Source: Lepus europaeus
Taxonomy: Eukaryota > Chordata > Mammalia > Lagomorpha > Leporidae
Reading direction: 5' to 3'
Assembly (NCBI RefSeq): GCF_033115175.1
Contig: NC_084831.1
Coordinates: 11,752,540-11,816,539 of the forward strand
DNA length: 64,000 nucleotides
How positions within the stretch are numbered: the stretch's first letter is position 1; each line of letters opens with the position of its first letter. Under the pieces are notes generated by a model that made no database searches, was not told the DNA's origin, and saw only the letters and a list, made by a program, of their open reading frames with translations. Shown here in pieces: positions 11,701 to 19,887 of the stretch. Position numbers and translations under genes: made by a program.

Positions 11701-14700
11701 CAGAGCCAGACTAAACGGGTGCCCACGTGCGCTCAGAGGCCCCCAAGGAGAGGGGCTGTGTGACGCCAACGGGGGGAGCAGAGGTCCATGGCGCAGCGCG
11801 GGCGTGTGGGTGGCAGGGTAGGAGACAGCGCCGGGCCCTGTGGCAGGGTGGGAGACAGCGCCGGGCCCTGAAGAGGTGCTCAAAGAGGAAGCGCGCCAGG
11901 CCCGGCAGCCCCCGCCTGGCCTCGGGCTCTGTGCAGGAAGTTCCCGAGGGGACGGCGCCCGCAGGGTACTTACCCCAGCTCCACAGCTTCCCCTCCGTGG
12001 TGATGAGGAGGCTGTGCGCGGCGCACGACCCAGAGACCACAGTCCGCACCCGGACCCCCGACAGGCAGCCATACCTGTGGGGCCCCCACAAGTTCTGACC
12101 GAGGTTCCGGTAAGCAGCTGCAGAGAACAAGACCGCCAATCAACTCCCTGGGGGCGCAGGGGGCCCGAGGCCCCGCCCAGATGGTGCCTGCACCATCCAG
12201 TGCAGGCACCACTGGGCAAATGGCCCGCCCTCCGTTCCCTCTACTTATGCCAGCAGAGGTCACCAAGGGCCTAGGGTATTTAAAAATACCTTTATTGAAA
12301 AAGTGAAAACTGGGGACAGTGCTGTGGTATAGGTTAGGCATCTGCCGATGGTGCCAGCATCCCATATGGGCGCTGGTTCATATCCCCAGCTGCTCCACTT
12401 CCAATCCAGCTCTTTGCTATGGCCTGGGAAAGCAGAAGATGGCCCGAGTGCTTGGGCCCCTGCACCCATGTGGGAGACCAGGAAGAAGCTCCTGCCTCCT
12501 GTCCGGATCAGCCCCAGCTGTCGCAGCCACTTGGGAAGGGGCCAGCAGAGGGAAGGTTTCTCTCATCTCTTGCCCTCTCTGTCCTTCTGCCATCCATACG
12601 ACTTCTTCAAAAGAACGAACCGAAGCTCTGCGGAGCCAGGCGGAGGCCAGCAGAGGCCTCCGGCACGCAGCGCCGGCCAGGGCACCGGCTGCTGTCCCGA
12701 GGCCGGAGAGAGGCCACCTGCGGCTCGCACCCCGCCTCTCTGCCAGGGCCGCGGTGCTCCTGGGACGGGACAGCGTCTCCGCGCCCCTGCTGGAAGGCAC
12801 CAGGGCGTGGCAGCGTGCAAATACTCGTTCACAGAGCGAAGCCATGTTGGAAAGCACTCTGGGCCTCCGTCCAAACAAAATCCAGAAGCCACAAAACATG
12901 GCGCGGTGCCAGCCATCACGTCCGTGACGCGCCCGCTTCCCTGAGGAGACACCGCGTCTCTAAGGCGACTGGGGACGAGCAAGTACCTCTCGGGCCCTCT
13001 CCGCTGCCTCCCCATCCCCAGACTGTCGCCATCAGCACAGCAATGACACATGGACCCTGCGCCATCCGCCACGCCCCCCCAGGACTCCTGGTGTCACCTC
13101 ACGGGCCCAGCTCCTCGTCGTCACCGAGAAACAGCAGGACAAAGATGAGAAAAGGGGTCAATGTTTACTTGAAGACGCGATTTGTTTTTCTGTCTTACTT
13201 AACGGAACTGGTTTTTAAAGGCAGAACATCCAGGGAGACCCGCGCAAGACCAGGGTTCAAATCCAGCTGTCACAGGAAGCTGCCTGGCCACCGCGGGCAG
13301 GCGCGCAATCCCAGAGCCCTGCTGGAGGGGGCACCAGAACGCCCGGGACCCCCACAGGGGGGAGCACTCGGGGCTCAGAAACGGTTCTCATACCTTGCTG
13401 CTTAGGCACTTCTTTCCGACCGATCAGGTCCCAGTTGGTTGCCCCAAAAATCAAAAGCTGCCCTTTGCACTTTGACCCTTCAAGTTTCTGAAGAGAGGGG
13501 AGAGGAAAGAATTAGGTTAAGGCTGCTTCCAGCTTCCCGAGGCGGTCCAAGGGCAGCCGGGCAGAGCAACCCATTGTCGGAGACTTCACCTGGGAGCTCG
13601 GCCCGATCCCCCCAACAAGTCATCACAGGAAACCCCACGAGCCTGTGACACAGAGCGGTGCTGAAACTCACTCGCCCGCGGGCTAGGTCCCCTTCCCGGG
13701 ACAGCTCGGGCATCCCCCTGTGGCCGTCAAACCCGAGGAGCCCCCATCGTCCCTGCACAGCCATTCCAGTTGCCAGTGCTGCAACCTGCTCCCGCCGCAC
13801 CAGGAGCCTTTCCGTGGGGGACCGGGCAGCCCACCGGAGGCTGGCGGTCGGCTTCCCCACGCGAGGGGAGGACGAGGGAGCGAGGGACAGCCTGCATAGG
13901 TGGCCTTGCACGGGCTCACGCGTCCTCAGGGCCACCAGCTCTGCCGGTGGGAATCTATGCTGTGGGCACGACCCTAGACACACTCCTCCTCGGGGCTCAG
14001 GCCCGTGCTGGCCAGGGAGCGCGAACCTCTTCCACTTCCAAGCCTCACACCATTGTTCCAGGATGTGAAAAGGAACCAGGGCGCCTTCTACTTACGGGAT
14101 CGTCTGACGGGCGACAGGCCAGCTACAGGCCCGGCCACCCTAGCCCTAGCCCCCGTGCCACGCCAGGCCGGCCACTCTGGCCCATGCATTCTCCAGACTC
14201 CATGTCTTCGCCCTCACTGAACCCATTCTCGGGGAACGCGGAAGGCACACTGATGTCGCTGCATCACAGGCCACAGTGCAGCGACATGTCCCACAGCCCC
14301 CGAGCAGCGATGACTCGGCCACATTAACTATTCAGAGAAGGCCGGGCATCGGAGGGCAGCCGCCCCCGCCCTGCCCCCAGCCTCCGGTTACTCGCCCGAG
14401 CCAAGTTTCCCCAGGTTATCTCCCTTCTTTGCATAGCTGGCAGGCGCGACTGCCACGCTCTGCGGGCCGGCAGCTGGCAGGTTCCGTGCAGGTTCCCTGC
14501 GGAGAAACCCCTGGGCTCGCCTCCCGACTCAAAGCCAGCAGGCAGCGCCAAGGCCCCGGGGGGCGGGGGCGGAGAAGGGACTGGAATGAAATGCCACTCG
14601 AGACCCTTGCTCAGACAGGGTCCAGAGCGCCTGTGCCCGGCACTCGCTGCTGAGGTCAAACCATCCAACGTGGAGATGCGGTCACCACGGTCCGACCTCA

Positions 14701-17403
14701 GTGCCACCACACACAGGGCGTTGTATCCAGGTGGCCCGAGCCCGCCATCGCCTGGAGCCGAGGGGGACTTCCTGAGGTTTCACGAGTGAGCCTGCTTCAG
14801 CCAGCCCGGCACTGGCACGGAAACCCAAGCTTGCCAATCAAAGGTGGTGCAGAGACCCTGGGCCAACGGAGCGTGCTCCAGGGGTGGCGCCGTCTCCCAC
14901 GTCGTCCGAGCTCTGGGCTCCGCTTCCACGGAGGCGACTACTGCACCGTTCTCCACGCTGCTCACCTGAACTTCCCCCCGCGTCATGCGCGATGAAGATT
15001 CACGTAACTCACAGTAAAATGCCTGACTCCCAGCACAGCCTCAGAGGGAGAGACCGCCCAGCGTTCTCCCAGGCGGATGGAGAGCGCTCCTGCCGTCACC
15101 GACGGCCTCGGGCTTGCTTTTCCGGGTGAACTCGAGCCTGCAGCACGGCCACGAAGCAGAGAAGCCCCAAGAGCAGCCTCCCAGGAGGATGGCTGCACTC
15201 CGCGTCCCTCGCTGCCTGCCGGGCGGCCGTGGCCCGGGTGCAGGCCGCCTCTGGCGTCTGTCCGTTCAGAGGACGGTGGGGACAGAGCCGGTGATGAGAC
15301 CCGCCCCGCGGACCACTCAGCCAAGCAGCGCGCGGCACTGGTCCTCGGATCACAGATTTGTCCCGGGGTCCACGGAGCCTTAGCAGCTGCGCCTGGAGAA
15401 GCCAGCGACGGCCTCAGGGCTCTCAGGTTCCACGGAGGCTCCCGCTTCCCAAGGGAGGAGGGCTCAGGCAACCCTGGTGCTGACAAGACCTCGCTACACC
15501 CCAGCCCCCAGGCCCTCAGAGTGAGCCCATCCGCCCATCACTGCCAGCAACCCTGCCCTCCAGGGCTAAGACTCCCCAGCCAACACACGTGGCTCTGGAG
15601 CAAGTGAGGCCGCAGGCTGGGCGCCCCTCCCTCTCCCAGCAGCCTGCACCACGGCCAGGCCAGCTCAGTGCTTGGCAGACGGGGGTCCCAGGGACCAGGG
15701 ACCAGCAACAAGCAGCAGGAGGCTGGCCCAGGCCCACAGAAGACGGCAGGCTGACCAGCCCAGGCCCGAGAGACACCCAGGAATGGGGGCCCGTGTTGTG
15801 GCACAGCAGGTTAAGCCGCCACCTGCAGCACCGGCATCCTGCATCGCAGCGTTCAAGTCTCGGCCGCTTCCGACCCAGACCCAGTGCCAAGCACCTGGGA
15901 AACCAGTGGGGCCCCTGCCACCCACGTGGGGGACCCGGATGGAGCTGCAGCTCCCAGCTCCGGCCTGGCCCAGCCCCTGCGTTGTGGTGGATTGGGGAGT
16001 GAACCAGTGGATGGGATTTCTTACAAAAAAGTGAAATCTTTCAAAAACAGAACAAAACCAAACCAACTTGGGGTACAGATGTTCCATCGCTGGCTGGACC
16101 CCAACCTGCTCCACAGCAGCGCAGTTTAACTCCTGCTAACGGAAACACACGGGCACGGTTCTGTGACCCGGACCACCGCGCGCTCTGCGATCCACACAGA
16201 ACAGGGGCTCAGAGCTCCGGGAAGACGCAGTCTCAGAACACGCTGCACGGCCCTGGCCACCCCGGAGACCTGACCCCTCCCGGGGAGGTGCCTGGAACCC
16301 TGCGCCCCGGCCTCCTCTCTAGCTGGGAAGGGGCTGCGGCAAGACCACCAGGACGGTTAACCCTTCAACGGCCGTGGGGCGCCGACTCTGCACCCCGAGT
16401 TCTCAGGGGCCTCCTCGGGGTACCTGACGACCCAGTGGAAGCCGGGACCCCCCACTCCTCCCCAAACACATGCTACAGCAAACTCGCAAACACTCTGTGC
16501 TGGGGAGGGCGCGGGGGTCGCGGGGGTCTGCGGGCAGGTCCCCAAGCAGGCCACTGCCCTCACGGAGCCAGCAGCGCTGGGCCGGGACAGACGCCCCGGC
16601 CGAGCGCCCCCAGGCCCCGCGGCGCACCAGGCAGACAAAGCCCGAGCGCCTCGCCGCCGGGGGCTCCCCGACCTCGCGGGAGGGCGCTCCGGAGCATGCG
16701 CCCTCGCACCCGGCGCGCGGCGGCGGCGGCGCAGGGCAGCACGGGGCATGCGCGGCGGCCGGCAGGCCCCGCCCCCCCGGGGCGCCGGAGCCGCGGCGGC
16801 GGGAACCTCAAAGCCCCGGCGGTCTGCGCCGCTCCCCGCCGCGCGCCGGGGGCGATCGGGGAGGCGGGCACGGGCGCAGAGGAGCGCCGCCGCCCCCGGC
16901 CCGGGCCCGCGCGGACGCCCCGGGGCGGGGCGGGCGGGAGTCGCTCGCGGCGCCGGGGGCGGGGCCACGACCCCCGCGCGCGCGCGGGCCGCCCCTCCCC
17001 CCCGCCCGGGAGCCCGGGGCGCGCGCCCCCGCCCCCCACTCGCCACGCGCTCCCTGGTGACCACCGCGCCCCCCACTCACCACGCGCTCCGAGCCCTGGC
17101 CCCGTGACCACCGCGCCCCCCACTCACCACGCGCTCCCTGGTGAGCTCGGGCTCCGTGACCACCGCGGCCGCGCCGCCCGCCTTGCCCGCCGCCGCCGGC
17201 CGCGCCGCGCGCTTGCCCGCGCCGGGCGCCCCGTCCAGCTCCAGGCCGTCCTCGTCGCCGCTGCTGCCGCCGCCGCTGCTGCTGCTGCAGGGCTCGGGCC
17301 GCTCGCGCTTCCGGCCCGCCGCGCCGCCGCGCCGCCGGGGCCCTCCGCGCGCCGTGCCGTTGCCCGCGCTCGGCTCCTCCCAGGCCGCCTTCTTCCTGGG
17401 CAT
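2615..17403 (-). CDS. RCC2: RCC2, regulator of chromosome condensation 2 (TD-60), 12 coding exons
   Basis: The CDS joins 17128-17403, 13394-13487, 11974-12117, 10341-10472, 9925-10013, 8327-8441, 6038-6204, 5272-5452, 4412-4517, 3858-3930, 3428-3505 and 2615-2719, read on the minus strand. The sum is 1560 bp, or 519 residues plus TGA, with every junction GT-AG and in phase. From memory the human protein has 522 residues; the difference fits a shorter alanine run after MPRKK (two alanines here). Residues 1-92 are a disordered basic and serine-rich tail with likely nuclear signals (RKRERPE, GKRAARP). Residues from about 100 on form RCC1-type propeller repeats (GQLGHGDTKRVEAP, GRLGHAEQKDEMVP). 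The protein ends PEYNPRTL. Known family role: a chromosome- and centromere-associated RCC1-like protein needed for mitotic progression, linked to Rac1, RalA and Arf6 signalling, cell spreading and migration. I see no frameshift or premature stop. Confidence 0.97.
2877..3075 (+). mobile_element. C-SINE, diverged, in RCC2 last intron
   Basis: Head GGGGCTGGCGCCCTGGCACA, then GCTCCACTTCTGATCCAGCT and TGGGAAAGCAGCAGA. The tail is lost. Antisense to RCC2. Confidence 0.75.
3428..3505 (-). CDS. RCC2: RCC2 coding exon 11
   Basis: Encodes residues 460-485 (GYGDHKPKSSTAAQEVKTLD, GIFSEQ), 26 whole codons. The acceptor is TTCGCAG and the donor GTGAGG. Confidence 0.95.
3858..3930 (-). CDS. RCC2: RCC2 coding exon 10
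   Basis: Encodes the last base of codon 435 and residues 436-459 (KSSIIVAADESTISWGPSP, TFGEL). The acceptor is GCCCCCGCAG and the donor GTGAGC. At 73 bp it is the smallest exon. Confidence 0.94.
4412..4517 (-). CDS. RCC2: RCC2 coding exon 9
   Basis: Encodes residues 400-434 plus two bases of codon 435 (GLFFWGATNTSRESTMYP, KAVQDLCGWRIRSLAC). The acceptor is TCCCCGCAG. The donor is GTAGGT, followed four bases on by a second GTGAG, which would break the frame if used. Confidence 0.95.
4655..4950 (+). repeat. 59-bp tandem array made of a C-SINE head
   Basis: The phrase CAGAGTGCTGG recurs at 4701, 4760, 4819, 4879 and 4938, giving steps of 59, 59, 60 and 59 bp, with a partial unit before. Each unit reads as GGGGCGCGGCGGGCTCGGCC, then GGGCCTGTGACGCCCCCAGC and CCACAT. 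This corresponds to the first 60 bases of a C-SINE (A-box part of its tRNA-like head). The last unit runs directly into the rest of a SINE. Confidence 0.85.
4938..5135 (+). mobile_element. C-SINE body and tail following amplified head
   Basis: Continues from the array with CGGCTTCCGACCCGGCTCCC, a CTGATGCACTCGGGAGAGCA block and CCATTGCGGCCATTTGTCC, ending in an A-rich tail. The CT-rich block is short. Confidence 0.8.
5272..5452 (-). CDS. RCC2: RCC2 coding exon 8
   Basis: Encodes residues 340-399 plus one base of codon 400 (LVLDSQKRVFSWGFGGYG, RLGHAEQKDEMVP, YAGYTCSFAVSEV). The acceptor is TCCCCGCAG and the donor GTCAGT. Confidence 0.96.
5573..5850 (+). mobile_element. C-SINE in RCC2 intron
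   Basis: Shows TTTGTGGCGCAGGTAAG, CATCCCATATGGGCGCCGGT and GCCTGGGAAGGCAGCGGA, with the usual order of blocks. Antisense to RCC2. The tail is decayed. Confidence 0.8.
6038..6204 (-). CDS. RCC2: RCC2 coding exon 7
   Basis: Encodes residues 284-339 (HNSDGKFIARAQRIEYDC, then RVAIFIEKTKDGQI and DVACGANHT). This is the long insert between blades typical of RCC2 rather than RCC1. The acceptor is GTCACCGCAG and the donor GTGAGA. Confidence 0.95.
6783..6938 (+). mobile_element. Truncated C-SINE
   Basis: Keeps a short diverged head, the TGGCCCAGCCCCTGGCTACT block, CATTTGGGGAAGAG and an A tail. The central part is deleted. Confidence 0.55.
6947..7175 (+). mobile_element. C-SINE, diverged
   Basis: Head GGCCGGCGTCATGGCGCCGT GCGTTAAGCC, then CCACCCAGCTTCCTGCTCAC and CCTGGCCCAGCCTCTGCAGC. 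The CT-rich tail is lost. It follows directly after the A tail of the preceding element. Confidence 0.65.
7391..7650 (+). mobile_element. C-SINE with internal deletion
   Basis: Head GGGGCCGGCACTGCGGCGTA, then CATCCCATACGGACAGCGGT and GGGAGACCAAGAAGAAGCTC. It ends with CT-rich sequence and CTCTCAAATAAATAAGTG. The block around CTGGGAAAGCAG is missing. Antisense to RCC2. Confidence 0.8.
8327..8441 (-). CDS. RCC2: RCC2 coding exon 6
   Basis: Encodes residues 246-283 plus one base of codon 284 (IMYNGQPITKMACGAEFSM and NLYSFGCPEYGQLG). The acceptor is TCTTTGCAG and the donor GTACGG. Confidence 0.95.
8823..9068 (+). mobile_element. C-SINE, older shortened form
   Basis: Head GGCCGGCCGTGGGGCCCAGT, GGTTCGAGTCCTGGCTCTGC, CACCCGGGAGGCAGCAGG, ending CCTCTCAAACGATAAAAC. 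This form lacks the usual central CTTCCGATCC block. Confidence 0.65.
9084..9378 (+). mobile_element. C-SINE with long A tail
   Basis: Head AGGGGCGAGCAGTGCGGTGC, GCTCCACTTCCGATCCGGCT and TGGGAAAGCAGCTGAAC, ending in CTTTCAAATGATTAAATC and a run of about 20 A from 9358. Confidence 0.85.
9925..10013 (-). CDS. RCC2: RCC2 coding exon 5
   Basis: Encodes residues 216-245 (TGSVFAFGENKMGQLGLGN and TDAVPSPAQ), a further RCC1 blade. The acceptor is CCTTCCAG and the donor GTGACTG. It ends on a codon boundary. Confidence 0.96.
10341..10472 (-). CDS. RCC2: RCC2 coding exon 4
   Basis: Encodes residues 172-215 plus one base of codon 216. It includes the RCC1-repeat signature NEKGQLGHGDTKRVEAP and CGRNHTLALT. 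The acceptor is GGTCTGCAG and the donor GTGAGG. Confidence 0.96.
10473..11973 (-). other. RCC2 intron without recognised repeats
   Basis: GC-rich intron between coding exons 3 and 4. It has a 29-bp direct duplication at about 11815-11872 (GGAGACAGCGCCGGGCCCTG twice) and no SINE, unlike most other introns of the gene. Confidence 0.6.
11974..12117 (-). CDS. RCC2: RCC2 coding exon 3
   Basis: Encodes residues 124-171 plus one base of codon 172, including AYRNLGQNLWGPHRYGC and SLLITTEGKLWSWG, the first clear RCC1-type blade. The acceptor is TTCTCTGCAG and the donor GTAAGTA. Confidence 0.96.
12310..12606 (+). mobile_element. C-SINE in RCC2 intron
   Basis: Head GGGGACAGTGCTGTGGTATA, CATCCCATATGGGCGCTGGT, TTCCAATCCAGCTCTTTGCT. 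The CT-rich 3' part is decayed. Antisense to RCC2. A sequence resembling a SINE tail in the other direction precedes it (TTTAAAAATACCTTTATTG). Confidence 0.8.
13394..13487 (-). CDS. RCC2: RCC2 coding exon 2
   Basis: Encodes residues 93-123 plus the first base of codon 124, covering KLEGSKCKGQLLIFGATNWD and the KEVPKQQ stretch. The acceptor reads CTCTTCAG and the donor GTATGAG. It starts the propeller region. Confidence 0.95.
13488..15784 (-). other. RCC2 intron, unique GC-rich sequence
   Basis: Left two-thirds of the intron between coding exons 1 and 2. I recognise no SINE, RNA gene or additional exon. Open frames on both strands follow the base composition. Confidence 0.5.
15785..16045 (+). 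mobile_element. C-SINE in RCC2 intron
   Basis: GGGGGCCCGTGTTGTGGCAC head, CACCGGCATCCTGCATCGCA, CACCTGGGAAACCAGTGG and GTGAACCAGTGGATGGGAT. The CT-rich block is absent. Antisense to RCC2. Confidence 0.75.
16694..16753. promoter_or_regulatory. Two NRF-1-type GCATGCGC motifs
   Basis: GCATGCGC occurs at 16694-16701 and 16746-16753, the core of the NRF-1 palindrome. They lie just downstream of coding exon 1 within the CpG island, so they may serve an internal promoter or be incidental. Confidence 0.35.
17030..17130 (-). repeat. RCC2: Tandem repeat carrying extra copies of the exon donor
   Basis: The block ACCACCGCGCCCCCCACTCA plus CCACGCGCTCC occurs at the true exon edge (17108-17137) and again about 47 bp lower. 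A third copy near 17031-17052 has CTCGCC in place of CTCACC. On the minus strand the first two give CGCGTGGTGAGTGG, a perfect donor copy. The third gives a GC-type donor. Confidence 0.8.
17128..17403 (-). CDS. RCC2: RCC2 coding exon 1 (start codon, N-terminal tail)
   Basis: Encodes residues 1-92, from MPRKKAAWEEP to TRERV. The ATG is at 17401-17403 in the context GCGACCATGC. The exon continues as 5' UTR to about 17411, where the minus strand reads CTCCGCAG, a good acceptor. The donor is GTGAGTGG just below 17128. The segment is very GC-rich and encodes basic, serine/glycine and acidic runs (SSSSGGGSSGDEDG). It ends on a codon boundary. Confidence 0.95.
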
Positions 17404-17459
17404 GGTCGCGGCTGCGGAGACCGGGCCGGTCAGGGCCGCGCGCCCCGGGACCCCCGGCC

Positions 17460-18115
17460 CGGCCCTGCCCGGCGGCCGAGGGGAGGCCCCGGGACCCCCG
17501 CCCCCAGCCCGGCCCGGAGACCGAGGGGAGGCCCCGGGACCCCCGCCCCCAGCCCGGCCCGGAGACCGTGGGGAGGCCCCGAGACCCCCGCCCCCAACCC
17601 GGCCCGGAGACCGAGGGGAGGCCCCGGGACCCCAGCCCGGCCCGGCGCGCGGCGGGTGGAGGGGAGACCCGGGAGACCCCTGCCCCCAGCTCGGAGGTGG
17701 AGGAGAGGCCGCGGCGCCCCCGGGACCCCCGCCCCAGCCCGGAGACCGAGGGGAGGCCCCGGGACCCCCGCCCCCAGCCCGGCCCGGAGACCGTGGGGAG
17801 GCCCCGGGACCCCCGCCCCCAGCCCGGCCCGGAGACCGAGGGGAGGCCCCGGGACCCCCGCCCCCAGCCCGGCCCGGAGACCGTGGGGAGGCCCCGGGAC
17901 CCCCGCCCCCAGCCCGGAGGCCGACGGGAGGGCCCGGGACCCCCGCCCCAGCCCGGAGGTGGAGGAGAGGCCGCGGCGCCCCCGGGACCCCCGCCCCAGC
18001 CCGGAGACCGAGGGAAGGCCCCGGGACCCCCGCCCCCAGCCCGGAGGCCGAGGGGAGGGCACGGGACCCCCGCCCCCAGCCTGGCGGCCGAGGGGAGGCC
18101 CCGGGACCCCCGGCC
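17460..18115. repeat. 45-bp GC-rich minisatellite in RCC2 intron 1
   Basis: CCGAGGGGAGGCCCC or CCGTGGGGAGGCCCC begins at 17476, 17521, 17566, 17611 and again at 17746, 17791, 17836, 17881, with exact 45-bp steps. The A and T forms tend to alternate, giving a 90-bp higher-order unit. Degenerate units fill 17640-17745 and 17920-18115. The period of 15 codons keeps several frames open on both strands. No coding function is implied. Confidence 0.92.
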
Positions 18116-18348
18116 CGTCCTCGAGTTCGGCGCGGGCCCACAAGGCGACCCCGGGCTCGGGTCCGAGGCGCCGCGGGCGCTCCCGCCGCCCCACCTGCTG
18201 CTTTTGTGCCCCGGCCCCCTCCCCAAGCCCGCCCCCCAGACCCCGAGGGCGCGCGCGGCGGCCGCGGGCCCAGGCACCTGCTCGCGCGGACGGGGGCGAC
18301 CACTCGCGCGGCCCCCGGCCCGGCCCCCGCGCGCTCGCCCTCGCGGCC

Positions 18349-18533
18349 TTTTTTTTTTTTTTTTTTTTTATCGATTTTGAACAATGGGATCTCTGTCTGT
18401 CTCCGTCAGACCACGTGGGCCCGCTGGCTTCCCCTTTTTATTCATTCACCCCCACTCCCCCTCCCCCAGGTTGCCTTTTTTTTTTTTTTACCTTTTCTCT
18501 TAAAAAAAAAAAATCCGGAAAAAAAAAAAAAAA
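18349..18533. repeat. Homopolymer A/T tracts inside the CpG island
   Basis: A T run of about 20 ends near 18369, a T13 run lies near 18477-18489, then A12 and A15 runs lie near 18501-18531 separated by TCCGG. The T13 and A12 runs face each other across a 12-base spacer and could pair as a hairpin. This is unusual in sequence this GC-rich. Confidence 0.85.
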
Positions 18534-18580
18534 CTTTCCCAGACCCCGCAAACTGATCGGCGCGGGCCCGCGGCGCCTAC

Positions 18581-18720
18581 CTGCTGCGGACGCGAGGACG
18601 AGCGGCGGCGGCGAGCGGGTCAGGCCCGGAGGCAGCCCGCGCCCCTCGCCGCACGGACTGGGATGTAAATACGAGCTTCCAGGACAAACGCTACAACACA
18701 AAACAGAAACACATGTGCGG
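18581..18720 (-). other. RCC2: Probable non-coding first exon of RCC2
   Basis: The minus strand reads GCGTCCGCAGCAG then GTAGGCG, a good donor at 18579-18580, inside the CpG island and upstream of the acceptor at 17412. From memory human RCC2 also has a non-coding first exon. The 5' limit is not visible; 18720 is a guess. An alternative donor GAG/GTGACC lies near 18826. Confidence 0.4.
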
Positions 18721-19887
18721 CCGCCGCAAGCGAGCGCGCGGCGGGGCGGGCGGCGCGGGGCGCGCGCGCCCCCTGCCGGCCGGCGGACCGCGCGCCGGCC
18801 CCGGCCCCGCGCCCCCCGCGCGGGTCACCTCGGGACAGCCGCCGGCTCGCCGCGGCCGGCGAGGGACGCGCCCTGGCTGGGCGCTCGGAGCGCAGGAGGA
18901 GAGCCCTTGGGGCGATTGCCTCCCGCGCCCAGCGAGGCTGCGTCCCGTGCGCCCGTGCGCGTGGTCCCGCCAGGTGCTGCGACGCCGTGGGGTGACACGC
19001 ACGGGCGCCCTGGAAGCCGGTTTGGTGGACACTCGTCATGGGTGGGGGCGGGTTTTTAACCGAGTTCGCGGGACCTGCGAGCCGCGCCGCGCGGAGGTCC
19101 CGGGCTGTGAGCGCGGGACCAGGACGGGGGTCCGCTCGCGGGACGAGCAGGGCTCACCGGCCACGGGTGAGCGCGGAATGCCGGCCCGGTGGGGTCCTGC
19201 CTGGGGAGGAGAGGCGCGGGCGCGCGCCAGCGCCCCCAGCTAGGCCGGGGAGCCGCGTGTGCGCCGGGTCCGGGTGGGGACTCGCTGGACCCCCCCGGAG
19301 AAGAGAGACTCCCAGCTGCGCGGCCGCCCCCACCTCCCCTGGGGCCCCACCCGGCCTCCTTCCCGGCCCCCGCCGGAGAAGGTGCCTTTTTGGGGGAAGA
19401 CAGAGCCTAAGACGGGTGCGAGGACTGCGCGCAGTCAGCCACCGAATCCGGAAGCCGGGCTGGGAGAGGAAGACCGGCGGGGGCTCGGGGGCGACCGATC
19501 CGCCCAGGGCGCGCGCGGAGAGGAACTTTGGGAAGCAAACGGGCACTCCTCCGAGACTGCCGGGAAGGAGAGGCCGGGGGCGCTGAGCCCCGGTGCTCGC
19601 CGGTGGAAAGTTAGGGAGAGCCAGCCCCCCCGCCCCCACCCCCTTCCCCACCCCCACCCAAGGATCCCGCCCAGATCGGGCATCCCGGCCCCTTCAGGAA
19701 GCGGCTTGCCGCTGCTTGTCGGCCCGGCGCGGTTCCGGGCCCGGCACCCTGTGTGGCCCATTAGGAGCGCAGCCGCCTGGTGCGGTGCCTTCAGGTGCCC
19801 GCCCGCCCGCCCGCCCTCCTCCGTCTCCCCCCCTGCCCCATTACCGTGCTTCCTTGCCCGCGTAAAAGACACGTGCGTCAGAGACAC

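Larger units (their letters stand above)
16500..19400. promoter_or_regulatory. RCC2: CpG island at the RCC2 5' end
   Basis: Dense CpG and GC over nearly 3 kb, surrounding coding exon 1, intron 1 and the presumed transcription start. CpG spacing drops sharply on both sides. Such islands mark constitutive promoters. Divergent transcription to the right is possible but not shown. Confidence 0.8.

Noticed and set aside
12419-13405. A 328-codon plus-strand frame antisense to RCC2
   Set aside because: It begins in a C-SINE and has no recognisable domain.
16808-18384. Long minus-strand frames of 435 and 489 codons around the RCC2 start
   Set aside because: One contains the true N-terminus of RCC2 but reads through the acceptor into the intron 1 minisatellite. 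Splice signals and the RCC2 protein end the coding part at 17403.
16288-19059. A 923-codon plus-strand open frame, the longest in the window
   Set aside because: It crosses the CpG island, the 45-bp minisatellite, RCC2 coding exon 1 in antisense and two homopolymers. Its translation is proline/arginine/glycine low complexity. It exists because of high GC and a repeat period divisible by three.
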